A stretch of DNA of 64,000 nt from Margaritispora aquatica (Eukaryota; Ascomycota; Leotiomycetes; Helotiales; Discinellaceae), in the NCBI GenBank assembly GCA_007644065.1, contig VJWN01000016.1, forward strand, positions 853,207 through 917,206, read 5' to 3'. Made by a program: the position numbers and the translations under genes. Within the stretch, counting starts at the first letter, position 1. Every line of letters starts with the position of its first letter. Below the pieces are notes generated by a model, which saw only the letters and a program-made list of their open reading frames with translations, searched no databases and was not told the DNA's origin. This document shows, one piece after another, positions 22,195 to 33,320 of the stretch.

Positions 22195-23343
22195 TCCTTC
22201 GATTCTGCCTCGTCTCGTTTCGTCAGTTGCGGCGCATTGTGTAGTCGTAAAAAGAAAAAGTGAATATCGAGGGCGTAGCGACAAAACAGCTTGGCAATAT
22301 GGGTGGAGCTCAGCTATCAGGGGTTACCAATTTAACATACAGATTGTGAAATATCCCCACGATCCTACTGGTTGTTAGAATACGAGGCTTCCCCAATGTG
22401 AGGGAGTTTGTGTTTTCATTCGTTACACTCGACAACAATTGAAAAATCACAAATTTCGCACAACATGCCATGGCGTGAACAAAATTGGGAGCTTATCTAG
22501 TTGCGGTGATCGAGATGCAAAACGCAATAGAATAAGCGTATTTTTCATAGTAGAATGCATGTTTGGGATAGAGATAGCAGCAAAGATCGACAGTTTCAGC
22601 ATGTAGAGAGCGCTAGACTTGAAGCCATGCTACTTAATTGGAGCTTATGTGTGATGGGCTTGTTGTATATCAATCGAGGCGGAAAGTGCCAATTCAACAC
22701 CAGCATGAAAGAACCCATAGCAAAACAACAACCACAATTCTGTGTAACCAAGATACGATATCCTGTACACGGCACTTGCCGATAGACTCTTCCACCACAT
22801 CGTGAAAAGGGGATGAAATTGGAGAATTGACAGAATAAGGGCAAAAGGGGAGTAAAAACAAACTTGTGGGAAGCGATCCTGCAAGCCACTCGGGGAATCA
22901 CCTTTCCAATCCATATCATTCAGTACCTGATATTTCCCCATAGGTAGTATGTCCTCAGATTCCGGGCGTCAATGCACATGCACTCGGTATCCCGCATTCT
23001 GCATACGCCACTTGCCTATGATTCGAAATAAGAATATATCGAACGATGTCTCAGCCTTAGAGGCTCTGCGGCATTTCCAACTTCAAATTTGATAAACCCC
23101 TTTATTTTCGAATGAGGGGATTCATTTTGCGCAAATGATAGGCGGGGATGGTGAAAACCCGTTGATAGGTAATTGCTCTGAAAGGGGGAGGGTTGTAATC
23201 ATCAGATAGACAACCGGGGAGGGCCTCTACAAGTGCACTGAAGCTGGTCTGACCCTTTTCCATCGTCAATTATCATTACAAAATTTTGCATCTGCATATG
23301 CAACACATACCGCACTTTGATCTAGCTCTGCCACTGTAGCACA
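22195..23343. other. Divergent intergenic region
   Basis: Upstream regions of the HET-like membrane gene (minus) and the CorA-like gene (plus). A five-codon upstream ORF (ATG CGC CGC AAC TGA, minus strand, about 22230) precedes the proposed start of the former. No further gene is seen. Confidence 0.5.
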
Positions 23344-25032
23344 ATGTGTGATTCCTTGGAAGCACAATCCCATATTGATGACTTCTTCGCCTTAGTTCCT
23401 GACACGCATATCGATGAATTTCGAAATAGAAAGGGTGATTTCAAAGTCCAACTGCTTGAATCGTCAGAAAATGTGGATTCAAGTACGAGGCTGCGATGGC
23501 GGAGTGCTGGCCTTCGAAAAACTAGTGACACTCCTCTGCCCATTGTTGATGTTGGAGAATTGCAAATGGTTTGCAACTCTACAATTCTGTGAAATACATT
23601 GACTGACGTAGAGTAGAGACCCCCAAGCTCAATCAGAATAATGTATGTTCAGGCCAATATCTGTCATGGGTACCTCTGACACCTAGTAGATTCACAGGTA
23701 TTGATGAGCCAAATCGATACAACTTGCAAGGACTGCGAGATATCTTTGAGTCGTTCTCTGTGCCTAGCGTGTTCTTAAAAGAAAGAGTTAGAGGCGTAAC
23801 GAACTCTTTTGGGAATCGAGACACTAATCATGACACTCAAGGTAAGTTTATCTGGAAATGCCAACCATCTAACCATCCAATCAATACTGATCAGACAGAC
23901 ACCTGGCTTCATTTTCTTTGCAAGAATATCGTTTTAGTCAACAAACCCGATGGTACTCCTGAAATCTGTGGTCCTTCATACGAGGATCACCTCGCCGCCG
24001 GAGGACCAAGCTGGATCCAAGGAGCCTTTTTTATGAAGTGGAATAAAACAGGTGGTAACATATTTCTCTGTTGTTTTGGTAACTTTCCAAACATACAAGA
24101 ACGACTCCGAAAATTTGTCGAAAACTCCGCGAATGTTCAAAAGGCGTTATATGATCCGTATACACTGTGGGTCATCATTCTCGACGAGCTACACACTCAA
24201 ATTGATCAGGTAGTCTGGGACTTGATCACTTTTTTCAACATCTTAGAGAGGGTACGTGCCTTGTGGCAACCTAGTCGCATGGAACTGATAATGAAATAGA
24301 CTATGTTTGAATTCGCCGCCGCCCAGCTGAGGAGAAAGAGTAGTGGGTATGATGTAGATTTTTCACAACTCCACAATGTGGAAAAGCTGGTCATTCATCT
24401 GAAAGAAGGATGCGATGCAATAATAGAGACAGCAAAATCGATACAAAAGGCACATTGTGATCTATTCGGAGAGAAAAACTTCAAAGATGTTGCTGCTCAC
24501 CCTATAATCCCAGCCACGGAGAAGAACCTGGAGTATCTTCTCAGCAGTTTTCAGTCCCTTCGATTGCGAATCACTTCTCTGGAGACAAGAGTGAAGAATG
24601 TGATAAACCTGGTAGGCGAGACTGATTCATGGATATAACAAGGCTATTGTCAGCGCTGACATACGAAGGGCTTTAATCTTGTAATCCAGCGAGACAGCAC
24701 ACTTTTGCAAGTAGACAGCCAATCCATGAAAACTGTCGCTGTCATGACACTCGTCTTTCTACCTGGAACAGCAGTTTGCGTATGTTTCTATCGCAGCACA
24801 TAGAGTTCTTGACTAACGCTCGTAGACAATTTTCGGTACTTCGTTTTTTGATGCCGATTTTGAGGAGGGTATAGGAAGGATAAAATTGACTGGCGACTTT
24901 TGGGTTTTGTGGACACTCATCCTGGGGGCCACAGCACTCACAGTAGGGGCCTGGTTCTTTTGGCTTAAGCAAAGCACAAAGAACAGATTTCGAAGCAGTG
25001 GACGGCTGCAAAATAGGCGGACCATTGTATAA
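23344..25032 (+). CDS. CorA-like membrane protein
   Basis: Reliable exons: about 23650-23841, 23899-24251, 24300-24611, 24669-24779 and 24826-25032. The product matches the fungal CorA-like family throughout. SWVPLTPSRFTGIDEPNRY leads into LRDIFESFSVPSVFLKERV and GVTNSFGNRD; then come WLHFLCKNI, LWVIILDELHTQIDQVVWDL and a long helix ending INLGFNLVIQRD. Two C-terminal membrane helices follow (MKTVAVMTLVFLPGTAV and FWVLWTLILGATALTVGAWFFWL). The canonical Gly-Met-Asn pore motif after the first helix is absent. Ion transport is therefore not assured; many fungal paralogues look like this. The frame from ATG 23344 (82 codons) is probably the first exon, but I could not find a donor/acceptor pair joining it in phase to the second exon. 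The 5' part is unresolved. Confidence 0.8.
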
Positions 25033-25578
25033 GATGACGGACGATAACGAGGTAATAGTGATGCTATTTGAGGATGGACTTAGCCTGAACTGCACACCCA
25101 AGAGAATACCGAAGTGACAAGAACGAGAGCATGGTCTCATGACGTATCTATGGCTTCTTCAATTAGCTAGCTGCGTGTTATAGCATAGTTTCGTTGGGAT
25201 GTAAGGCATCACTTGTTATGTATTATTGAGGAAGAAATGACGACCTTGAACCAGTATATAAAATGCTCCTAGTTGCTCAATTCAACCAAATCAACTTTCT
25301 TGTGTTGCGAACAATCTTTGACCGACGAAAGTGACTGACGAAAGAGATCGAGCAATAACGTATCAAAGAGTCATTAGGGATTCCGTAAAAGCAAGAAACT
25401 GGTGGTATCTGATTATGTAAGCACCTCGGTATTGAGCTTGCTCTGTTATGTTTCAACACCAGCACGTCCAACCGTTCTCCAAAACTCACAGGTAATTTAC
25501 ATCTCTGCTTTCAGTGTTTCTCATCGAATAATCATTTGATATCTTTGTTTCTCACAGATCGCATCTTTTTCAGATGCA
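25033..25578. other. Intergenic
   Basis: No gene seen. It contains the 3' flank of the CorA-like gene and the promoter of the exonuclease gene. Confidence 0.5.
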
Positions 25579-26739
25579 ATGGCGACCTTCAAATCGAAGA
25601 AATCCTCGAGCAGATTCGATATGTACGATCCTGATAGCTTTGCGAATATCATGCTCGACCTCGAATGCGCCGATGCGAGGCTTCCCAATCCAGTTCTAAT
25701 CCAGCTAGGAGCTGTGTATTTTGACCTTGATACTGGAGAGGAATTGGATCATATTGATGTAGCTATCAACTTTGATTCGTGCCTAGCAGCTGGCCTGCAA
25801 GTAAGCCGCTTGGGAATGAGATGGCTCGAAGAAAACATTGCTTTGTGTCTGGCTCGAAGCACCAAGTCTGAAATCATGCTCAAGAATGCAATGCAACTTT
25901 TCGACGCCTTTATCAGGAAATCCATCGCCCATGCGCGGAGTCGCCAGGCCGCAAAGAATAATAAAGTCGATCCACAGGTCATGGTGTGGGGAAATGGGTC
26001 TGTCGCAGATAACGTTTGGATAAAATCCGCATATCGAGCCTGTTCAATGACCAGACCTTGGGAACACTGGAACGATATGTGTGTGCGGACTTTAGTGAGG
26101 CAGATTGAGTTCATCACGGGCGAATTCTTCTCTGGGCCCAAAGGACTACACAGAGATGGAATTTTACACGACGCGCTGGATGACTGCAGATATCAGATCA
26201 AATATTTGGTAGCAGCTAGGCAGTCAATTGTCGAGATGAAGACTACCTTAGCCAAGAGTAGTAGTGTCCTGCCTGCACCTGTCGCGGCTCCTAGAAGCAT
26301 TCCCAAGGCGCAAGCGCGACATGGGTTTCAGGCTCCAGAGACATCATTTTCTGGGACTAAGAAGGGTGATGATCAGTCTCCTATACCGATCACATTGGGT
26401 TTGCATAAGTTTGTGCCCATTGAAATTGCGTCGGAAATTGGTATCAAACCCCCCGGGTCCATTGGAGCTTGGAATGAAGCACCAGCTACCCACGGCCATG
26501 ACAACATCCAGCTTCCTACACCCAATGTATCATTTTCAGTTCCAAATGCAGATGATGAAATAGAGCAACATTCGACCCCTGAATCTTCTTCAACAAATTA
26601 TGGAGATTTTGAAGAAAGTGACTTCGACGCACTTGATGCTGTTATAAATGTAACTGCACCATTAGCTAAGAAGCGTGGAAGTGAAGAGGATCTAATAGTA
26701 TCGAAACTGATCTGCCTGAATCTGGAAGACACTGCATGA
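25579..26739 (+). CDS. DEDDh 3'-5' exonuclease (Rv2179c-like)
   Basis: Single-exon gene, 386 aa, ATG 25579. Residues 20-215 form an RNase-H-like exonuclease of the DEDDh class. Exo I is MLDLEC with D27 and E29, Exo II is VADNVW with D144, and Exo III is HDALDD with H197 and D202. WGNGSVADNVWIKSAYR, SCLAAGLQ and the position of the CVRTL stretch (169-173) fit the Rv2179c/phage exoribonuclease-like family better than DnaQ-epsilon or RNase T. All four acidic residues and the histidine are present, so the enzyme should be active on single-stranded RNA or DNA 3' ends with two metal ions. The C-terminal 170 residues are Pro/Ser-rich and disordered-looking and resemble nothing known. No introns. The family is best known from bacteria and phages, with scattered fungal members. 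Confidence 0.85.
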   Translation: MATFKSKKSSSRFDMYDPDSFANIMLDLECADARLPNPVLIQLGAVYFDLDTGEELDHIDVAINFDSCLAAGLQVSRLGMRWLEENIALCLARSTKSEIMLKNAMQLFDAFIRKSIAHARSRQAAKNNKVDPQVMVWGNGSVADNVWIKSAYRACSMTRPWEHWNDMCVRTLVRQIEFITGEFFSGPKGLHRDGILHDALDDCRYQIKYLVAARQSIVEMKTTLAKSSSVLPAPVAAPRSIPKAQARHGFQAPETSFSGTKKGDDQSPIPITLGLHKFVPIEIASEIGIKPPGSIGAWNEAPATHGHDNIQLPTPNVSFSVPNADDEIEQHSTPESSSTNYGDFEESDFDALDAVINVTAPLAKKRGSEEDLIVSKLICLNLEDTA

Positions 26740-29043
26740 GGTCCTATATTGTGGATCATATTCTTGTTGCTCAACGGAAATATTGTTGAAAATCGCTGGA
26801 AGCGAAAAAGCTAAGACAGGTATAACAGAATAATACTCATCTTTCGCCGGCTTAACCTTCAACTCGAAGCTTTAAATAAATTCGTCTTTAGCTCACTGCT
26901 AGGCTGAGCCCTGCCCTGAAAGCTTACTAGAGATAAACCAACGACTCAGACAAATGGGTGGATTCTTTCACGTCAATTTCTCTGGGATTATCATAATTGG
27001 CACTGCCGTTAAGAGTTTGGATCTGCAAAGGAATATTCGCCAACTCGGCTGCCTACCCTTCATGCAACCAACTAAAGTCCCTTAGCTACAACTGCTTCAT
27101 GAACCGAAGCAGAATGTGCTATATTGGGTGAATTGCATTAGGAACTCGGATGGCACCTCAAGACTTTCTTGGAGAACAGACTCCCTCGCCATTGGCGCAA
27201 TATTTGGGTCAAACCCGTACGGCTCCTCCCTTTAGCTCCCCGCTATGGATAGTATCTTGGCTTAGTACTATCACAACCATTGCATATATTATACCTCCGC
27301 TCCTCGTGGGATCATGACGCTGCTAAGAGTTCGATACAGGAGACGCACCTGAATGGTAGAAAACATAACTTTTCGATTACCGAAGACCACCAGCATAGAG
27401 TATTGAGCGCATTTGGGTGCATATCACTATCCAAGATATAGTCATAGGGTGAGTAGTTGGTTCAAGCAGCCGCTGCCTTTAATCTTAATTTGAGCCTCTC
27501 CAAGGAATAGTTCATCAATCCAATTCAGTGGATGTGTTTTGATATGCAGCGCAGTTTTGGCGTTTTGATAGGCGTCGGCCTGCCCTTAGCTTGTTATTTT
27601 CGGTGTTTCGTCATTTTAGTTCCTGGCTGTACTTGCTCTACATTCAAGAAGGTTGTCGTCTTATCGGTGTGGTGTAGTGATTTCGGCTTGCCGTGTTTCG
27701 TAATTACGTTTTCATCTCTCGAATAGCTTCTCAAGGAACTCGTATGCGCTTCATGGTTGCATCTTGTCGTCGTCGTCATTTTGATTATTTCTTTGGGTAG
27801 TGCCCTCGACGGGTCAGGTATAACAAATTCTTTATGTAAATATCGCCCGCACTTTGCTGCAGTTTCTCATTATTTTGAAGGCGTCAGACCATTGGAAGGT
27901 GGTTCCAGTAGTTCGGAAGACTGGCCCTTGACTTTAAACAGTGATATAGCACGTTCTCATTCGAATTTCACTTCAAATAGAATTGAGAGTACCAAGAGTT
28001 ATTGGACTTCATGACAGGGTAAAATACTTGATGTATAAATTATTGATTGGTCTATTCTTCACCGTAGCTCACTTGAAACACTTTCTTCCTATTCAAATGA
28101 GTTCCTAGTCAGCCGCTGTATGTAGGGCATTTGATCGTTGACATCCCCAAGTCAAGCACGCCTGTCTTTATCTTTATCACGTACTCACTTCGTCTGAGCC
28201 CACAATATCACATGCCACAGCCCCGCCAAGTTTCCACCCCACCTACCCCACCACACCACATTGATGCCACAGCACCACCTTTAAATCCAACAACCAACCA
28301 CTTCCTCAACACCACAAGTCATCTCCCTCTTCTCACGACCATCTCACGAGCCACAAATCATGTTTCCATCACGCAATCTACTGCACGAACTACCGAGACG
28401 GACATGACACCGCCAAACAGTCCAGAAACTTAAGTCATGCAGCCCTCTGAACATTTGAGTCCAGCCCAAGCTAGGTTTCAAAAGTAAAGAAAACCTTATC
28501 GTCCCAGTCAATATCCGCCCCGCCACCCCTGCGCTGCATAAGGTATGCATGCATGCAGGGTCTTTTACTTCTGTTTGGTCTCGAGAGGACGGAGGTATCA
28601 GCGTGTGTATATGTACGCGCGTGGTGCGGTTGCTTCCTTATCTACGTGGAACATCTTCATCCGGTATATCCCTTCTTCGCGATTCAGTGCTGGGACTTGC
28701 ACTCTTATCTAGGGTCGTGAGTATGTGAGGGCGGAAGGATTTTGGATGTATGGATGAGGTTAGGGAGGTGATGGGTAAAGGGCAAGAGGGAGACAGGAAA
28801 GGACAGCTCACACGACTTGGTGCGAGTCGGTGTTGGTGTCGGTGTGTGTGGGAGGTGGTTCGTGTGTTTATTTATGTATTTGAGTATCTGTCGTTTTTTT
28901 CCCTTCCAATCTTGGAGTTCGTGATACCTTCTGCTTGCTTGCTTACGACGTTTCTGTGCTCAAAGACTCTATTCACGTCTATCCTCTATCCTCCCATTCA
29001 CTACCTCTGAAGTCTGGCTTCAATATATCTCTCACAAGCTATC
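26740..29043. other. Gene-poor interval
   Basis: About 2.3 kb without a supportable gene. Short frames at 27532-27726, 27757-28014 and 28131-28433 have no recognisable content. The 28.2-28.4 kb stretch is CA/CT-rich, and 28.7-28.9 kb is GT/GA-rich. The segment before 29044 is the leader of the small membrane protein gene. Confidence 0.4.
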
Positions 29044-29431
29044 ATGGCCGCCACACAGAACATCGACGCATATACCATCGTTCCAAGCCCACGTGTACGT
29101 CCTCATACTCCTGTCATGCTCCTCCTCTGCTCCCCTCCTCCTCTCCCATCTCCCCTTCCACGCTCCAACCAGAAGCACTATGGTCCAATATCGCACGACC
29201 AACAACCAACTAACAAAGCAAAAGGAACTCCCACCCTACCACGACCCTGAGAAAGCCGATGGCCAAATCTACGGCACATTCCAAGCAAACAAGTCTGAGT
29301 CCGGATCCTGCAAGACGGTCGTAGCTCCTCGTGGTTTGGTCGGTAGGGTCTGGTTGTCGTTTAGCACCGCTTTGGTGGTGGTTGGGACTATGGCTGTGTT
29401 TGCGTTTGTGGTGACTACGATTTTGCTGTGA
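29044..29431 (+). CDS. Small single-pass membrane protein (85 aa)
   Basis: Exon 1 is 29044-29094 (ATG in the strong context atcATGGCC) and exon 2 is 29225-29431. The 130-nt intron has donor GTACGT, branch ACTAAC and acceptor AAAAG (an in-frame CAAAG five bases... six bases earlier, at 29218, is an alternative). The product is 85 aa: a short N-terminus, a charged stretch (ELPPYHDPEKADGQIYG) containing PPxY, and a C-terminal transmembrane helix (WLSFSTALVVVGTMAVFAF) with only a few residues after it. PPxY is a typical docking site for WW-domain ubiquitin ligases of the Rsp5 type, so this could be a tail-anchored adaptor; that is inference. No named family is recognised. Confidence 0.65.
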
Positions 29432-29978
29432 TTTGCTTGCAGTTGGAATGGAGGATTGGTCGTTAAGGTTCGATATTTTCAAGTGGAGAAGATGGGTCTG
29501 ATGTTTGTTGGGAAGACTGGACCTAGTTGTGTTTTCGGGTGATCTAGTATGAGCACCTGGGTTTCGTTCATGGTGGCTGGGTGAATTGCTCTTCATTTGC
29601 ATGGAACAAGTCGGGTGTTGGTTGATATTATACCCTGATAGACTTGCAATTTCAATACCAGACATCTTTTTGACAGATAACACCTTCTATCCGTCTCAGT
29701 CACTTCGCGATGAAGATCCACCGACCACTGTCGTTTGGGGCGACAGATACATTACAATACATTCCAATCCTGCACTTTTTCCTACAACTCCGTGACTAGA
29801 ATCCTATTCAGCTAGGACTTTATACCTGAGTCGCAGTCTCAGTATAGATGCTGTCCACTTTTCAGTCGCTTGGCGAGAACGTAATTTCGTAAATTTCGAG
29901 ATTATAGTTGCAGATTCCTGTTAGTTGACACCGCGTCCAAATTTCTTCACCACAAACATATTTTCAAACTCGGTAGCT

Positions 29979-31020
29979 TTAACTTGCAGCAGAAAGCTCC
30001 ATATTTGTAACTAATAATCTTTCAATCGTCTCAGTCGACTGTGATTTGATGTTCCTAGTGTCCACGATCTTGTAGATATTACAGGCAAGAACACTCGCAC
30101 CTGTGAACAAAGCAACGGCTTGATCCAAATCCCTGATCGATGTACCTGATTCAGGAAATAATGTATAGGTAACTCTCTCCTTGAAAGCGCTATGGCCCCC
30201 TTCTCGACCGGCTTCATATTGTGTGATGGACAAGAACGCACTAAGTAGCAGATTGAGAATGATCCGACGAATAGCGATTCCTAGCCTAGTGAAAAAAAAT
30301 CTATACAGCTCTCTTGCAAATGGGTCGTGATTCTAAGGCTGAAAGTATTCCCCCGAACCAGGTTATCAAGCGAAACCGTGATGTGGTGGGACTTTGACTA
30401 CGCTCTCCACCTTGGGCTGCAAGGACGGACCGAACATCCCACCACATTAGCAAAGGTATGTAAACCAAGAATAAGTGCAAAATGAAAAAGACGACCTTGG
30501 GAGCAAAATACCACCCAGAAACCAGCTTATTTCCACATTCCCAGAACAACAAATCTACAATGGTGCAGCAGTAAAAGACCACAAGAATTGTATATTCAAT
30601 GGCGAATGAGTTCCTGGGCTGACACATGCGGAGCAAGGGAAACAACAAATAATAGGCTCTTGTAATAACATAAGGTGCTCGAGTTGCAGCAGCCTGCGCT
30701 GTTGCTCTGACACAGGGATTGTAGTTAAAACATGGCTTTGTGAAGAAGTCGAGATATAGATTGCCAACCGCGATTATAGGAAATGATAATATAGCAACGA
30801 TGTCAGGACTGAGTATGTTTTGGCTGTGTTTGTCCTCTCCGAATGTACATTGGAGACAGCAAGACATTATTAAGAGATACCATCTATCAACTGTCCCAGG
30901 GCCGTAAAGTCCAGACACCAGGTGGTAGACATCTTGTTGCTTCCCACTGATATATGTTGAAGGTCGATTCATGGCGTCTTTCACGAGTCTGAAGTAGCTT
31001 AAAGATAGATACAACACCAA
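29979..31020 (-). CDS. Multi-pass membrane protein, unknown (5' end unresolved)
   Basis: Two long frames on the minus strand belong together. The upstream one (to 31020) encodes at least five hydrophobic helices, for example SPDIVAILSFPIIAVGNLYL, IEYTILVVFYCCTIVDLLFW and VVFFILHLFLVYIPLLMWW. The downstream one (29979-30285) starts after acceptor CACTAG with LGIAIRRIILNLLLSAF and ends in a soluble tail. A phase-2 intron with donor near 30359 (GTTCGG) or slightly upstream (GTTTCG) joins them. The frame upstream of 31020 opens with TTG and continues hydrophobic (about 31030), ending at a likely acceptor (ATCCAG). The true first exon is therefore missing; the first in-frame ATG is 30972. It looks like fungal integral membrane proteins of unknown function. 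Transport or sensing cannot be told from sequence. Confidence 0.6.
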
Positions 31021-31529
31021 AAGATATAAGGGCTGGATAATTTAAAGAAATAAGGTAGTGGTGATCATGAAACAGCCCGTGGGCTGATACGAGGTTCAGT
31101 TAACGAGGTATGGCTGTGAAATATCGACAGCCACAAATATATCACAAGTTCAAAATGCTGGGCAACATTGCAAGAACATGGGTCAAGATTGGGTGAGGCT
31201 TTTTTTGAGCTATCTTGGAGTAAATAGATATTCAGCTACACCTTGGCAGGCTGCCTATTTCTAGGCACCGCTAGAAGCACTTGCTTCAAGATCGATATTG
31301 TGTTTGAGGCTGTAGAACGCTATTGAAATTGTAGAGAAATAATGAGTAGAAGGGATGAGAGGGTGTTTTGAAAGGGAGAATTTGGGATAGTTCTGCCGCT
31401 GCGCGTGACGTAATTGACATTCAAACAAACGCGTCTCACCAATTTCCACGACCACTCTACAAACAAGTATCCTCACTTCCACAGCCTTTCTCTCTAAGAT
31501 TCACCTCGCCAGCTATCAGAGCATCCACC

Positions 31530-32369
31530 ATGTCTTCCACAGATGCCAAGGTCGTAAAGACAGAACCATTAGTCTGTCTCCAAAACCCGACTCATCATCA
31601 TGTTGCAATCATGCTGACCCCTCTACCCCACCACAGAAGAGCGAGGACGCAAAATGGACACGATTGATCTTGTACCCTTCTTTGCTCCTTCATATCATAT
31701 TCGCAGAGCTCTAACTACTCTGCTAGCACGACCTACACCGATCCCCTTGGCAAGACACGGACGTGGGAGCATGCTGAACGACCTACACGACCGAAGGGCT
31801 CTGATATCGATGGTGTGGGAATCGTAGCTATTCTTGATACGCCAGGTGGTAACTCTACAATGCGAAATTTATCTCTATAGAGTTACTGAGGAACAAAAAG
31901 GACCAGAACTACTGCTGCAGAAGCAATTCCGACCGCCAATCAATAAGGTCTGCATCGAGGTGCCAGCTGGACTTGTGGATGCTGGAGAGAGTGCAGAGCA
32001 AGCTGCTGTGAGAGAATTAAAAGAAGAGACTGGATACGTGGGCGTTGTTAGTGAAAGTAGTCCTGTTATGTTCAATGGTATGCGCTCTTCCCCTCCTAGT
32101 CCTCCTAATCACTAACACAATGTTAACCAGACCCTGGATTCTGTAACACTAATCTCAAAATGGTCCACGTCACAGTAGATATGTCTTTCCCCGAAAATAA
32201 GAACCCAAAGCCCCAGCTCGAAGAAAGCGAGTTCATCGAAGTCTTCACCCTGCCATTGAAGGAGCTGTACGCAGGCTGCAAGAAACTAGAGAGCGAGGGG
32301 TTTGCAATTGATGCAAGGGTAGCGACGTTGGCAGAGGGTATTGAAGTTGCAAGGCAGTGGAAATTATAG
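31530..32369 (+). CDS. YSA1: Nudix ADP-sugar pyrophosphatase (YSA1-like)
   Basis: Hydrolyses ADP-ribose and related ADP-sugars to AMP and sugar phosphate. Exons: 31530-31571, 31637-31671, 31727-31848, 31901-32077, 32131-32369, giving 204 aa, the usual size for Ysa1/NUDT5 enzymes. The Nudix box is canonical: G90-x5-E96-x7-R104-E105-L-x-E108-E109-x-G111 (GLVDAGESAEQ...RELKEETG). Other family marks are WTRLI, RPTRPKGSDIDGVGIVAIL, LLLQKQFRPPINKVCIEVPAG and the C-terminal EGIEVARQWKL. The first intron uses an unusual donor (GTCTGT) and the third an AAAAG acceptor. The gene converges with another Nudix gene whose stop is 77 bp away, so the transcripts may overlap at their 3' ends. Cytosolic; expected to limit free ADP-ribose. 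Confidence 0.92.
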
Positions 32370-32445
32370 ATCACATACAAAAGATGATGATGATGAGAAA
32401 CGAATAGAATGATCATAACAAGTCATGGCAAGCACTAGACAGCTC

Positions 32446-33320
32446 TCATAACTTCCCCGTCCGCTTCAACCCTTCTAACAGTGCGCACGCAGCCAGAGCT
32501 TTCGCATCTCTCGCACCCACTTTCCACAAATCCTCCAACTTGATAAGCTTCAAAGTGATCTTCTCGCCCTCATCCCTCAATCCTGTCAATTTCCCTTCCC
32601 ATTCCTTCAGCTGCCCCCGCGGGACACGCTTCTCATGCATGAAAATAGGTATAAACTCATCACACCCACCAGCACTAGGGAACATAGCCTTCGGCAATCC
32701 CTCAACTCCCTCACTCTGCTTCTCCTCGTCCATAGCCAGCTCACTCAAATTGACCAACTCATCTTCCGGAATCGAAAGGCCGAGCTCCTCTTCGATCTCC
32801 TTCGCTGCTGCGCCTTTAAAGGTTCCATCATCCACCATCCCCGCGGGAAGTTCGACGAACCCCAGGCTACCGGCCGCGACTCGTGGTTGCACAGTCAGCA
32901 GGACGTGTTTCTCCATGTCCGTCCCTTTAGGCACGTCATTTGGTTGGAGAATAACGACCATGGCTACACTTGCGCCTCGTAGGAAGACAGCGCCGGGTAG
33001 TGACTCAGAGGCATCGTTGGTGATGGATGCGGTGAGCTTGATGAAGCCTATGCGGGGGCCGAAGCGGTCGATGGCTTGGACGGTGATGGAGCGGAGAGCG
33101 TAGGGGGAGCTGTGGAATGTGTGCGCGGATTGGGTCTTTTGGAGAGCGAGTGATGAATTGAGGGTTGAGATCCAGTTCTATATGTGTCAGCGGGTGTATT
33201 GAGCGAGCTATGGAGGGGGAATAGTACCTTGAATGCGGGGAATCCGAGCAGTTCCTCTTTAGTGAGTCCATCGATTAACTTGACCGAGACCTCAGTATCT
33301 AGGAGCTTGAAAGTTGACAT
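32446..33320 (-). CDS. Nudix hydrolase, ADP-sugar diphosphatase (NUDX14-like)
   Basis: Exon 1 is 33228-33320 and exon 2 is 32446-33177 (intron 50 nt, ATATAG acceptor), giving 274 aa. The sequence follows the plant NUDX14 / UDP- or ADP-sugar diphosphatase group. VELPAGMVDDG and KEIEEELG form the Nudix box; AMFPSAGGCDEFIPIFMHE and KLTGLRDEGEKITLKLI correspond to the family's 'FPSPGGxDE' and 'GLRxEGE' segments. The box is irregular: the spacer from G144 to K157 is one residue shorter than canonical, Lys replaces Arg, and Thr stands near the first Glu. The Glu cluster EIEEE that binds metal is kept, and the family itself has an irregular box. Likely substrates are ADP-glucose, ADP-ribose or similar. 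It is a convergent neighbour of the YSA1-like gene. Confidence 0.88.

Noticed and set aside
32540..33103. Plus-strand ORF of 187 codons
   Set aside because: Antisense shadow of the NUDX14-like exon, which has clear family motifs on the minus strand.
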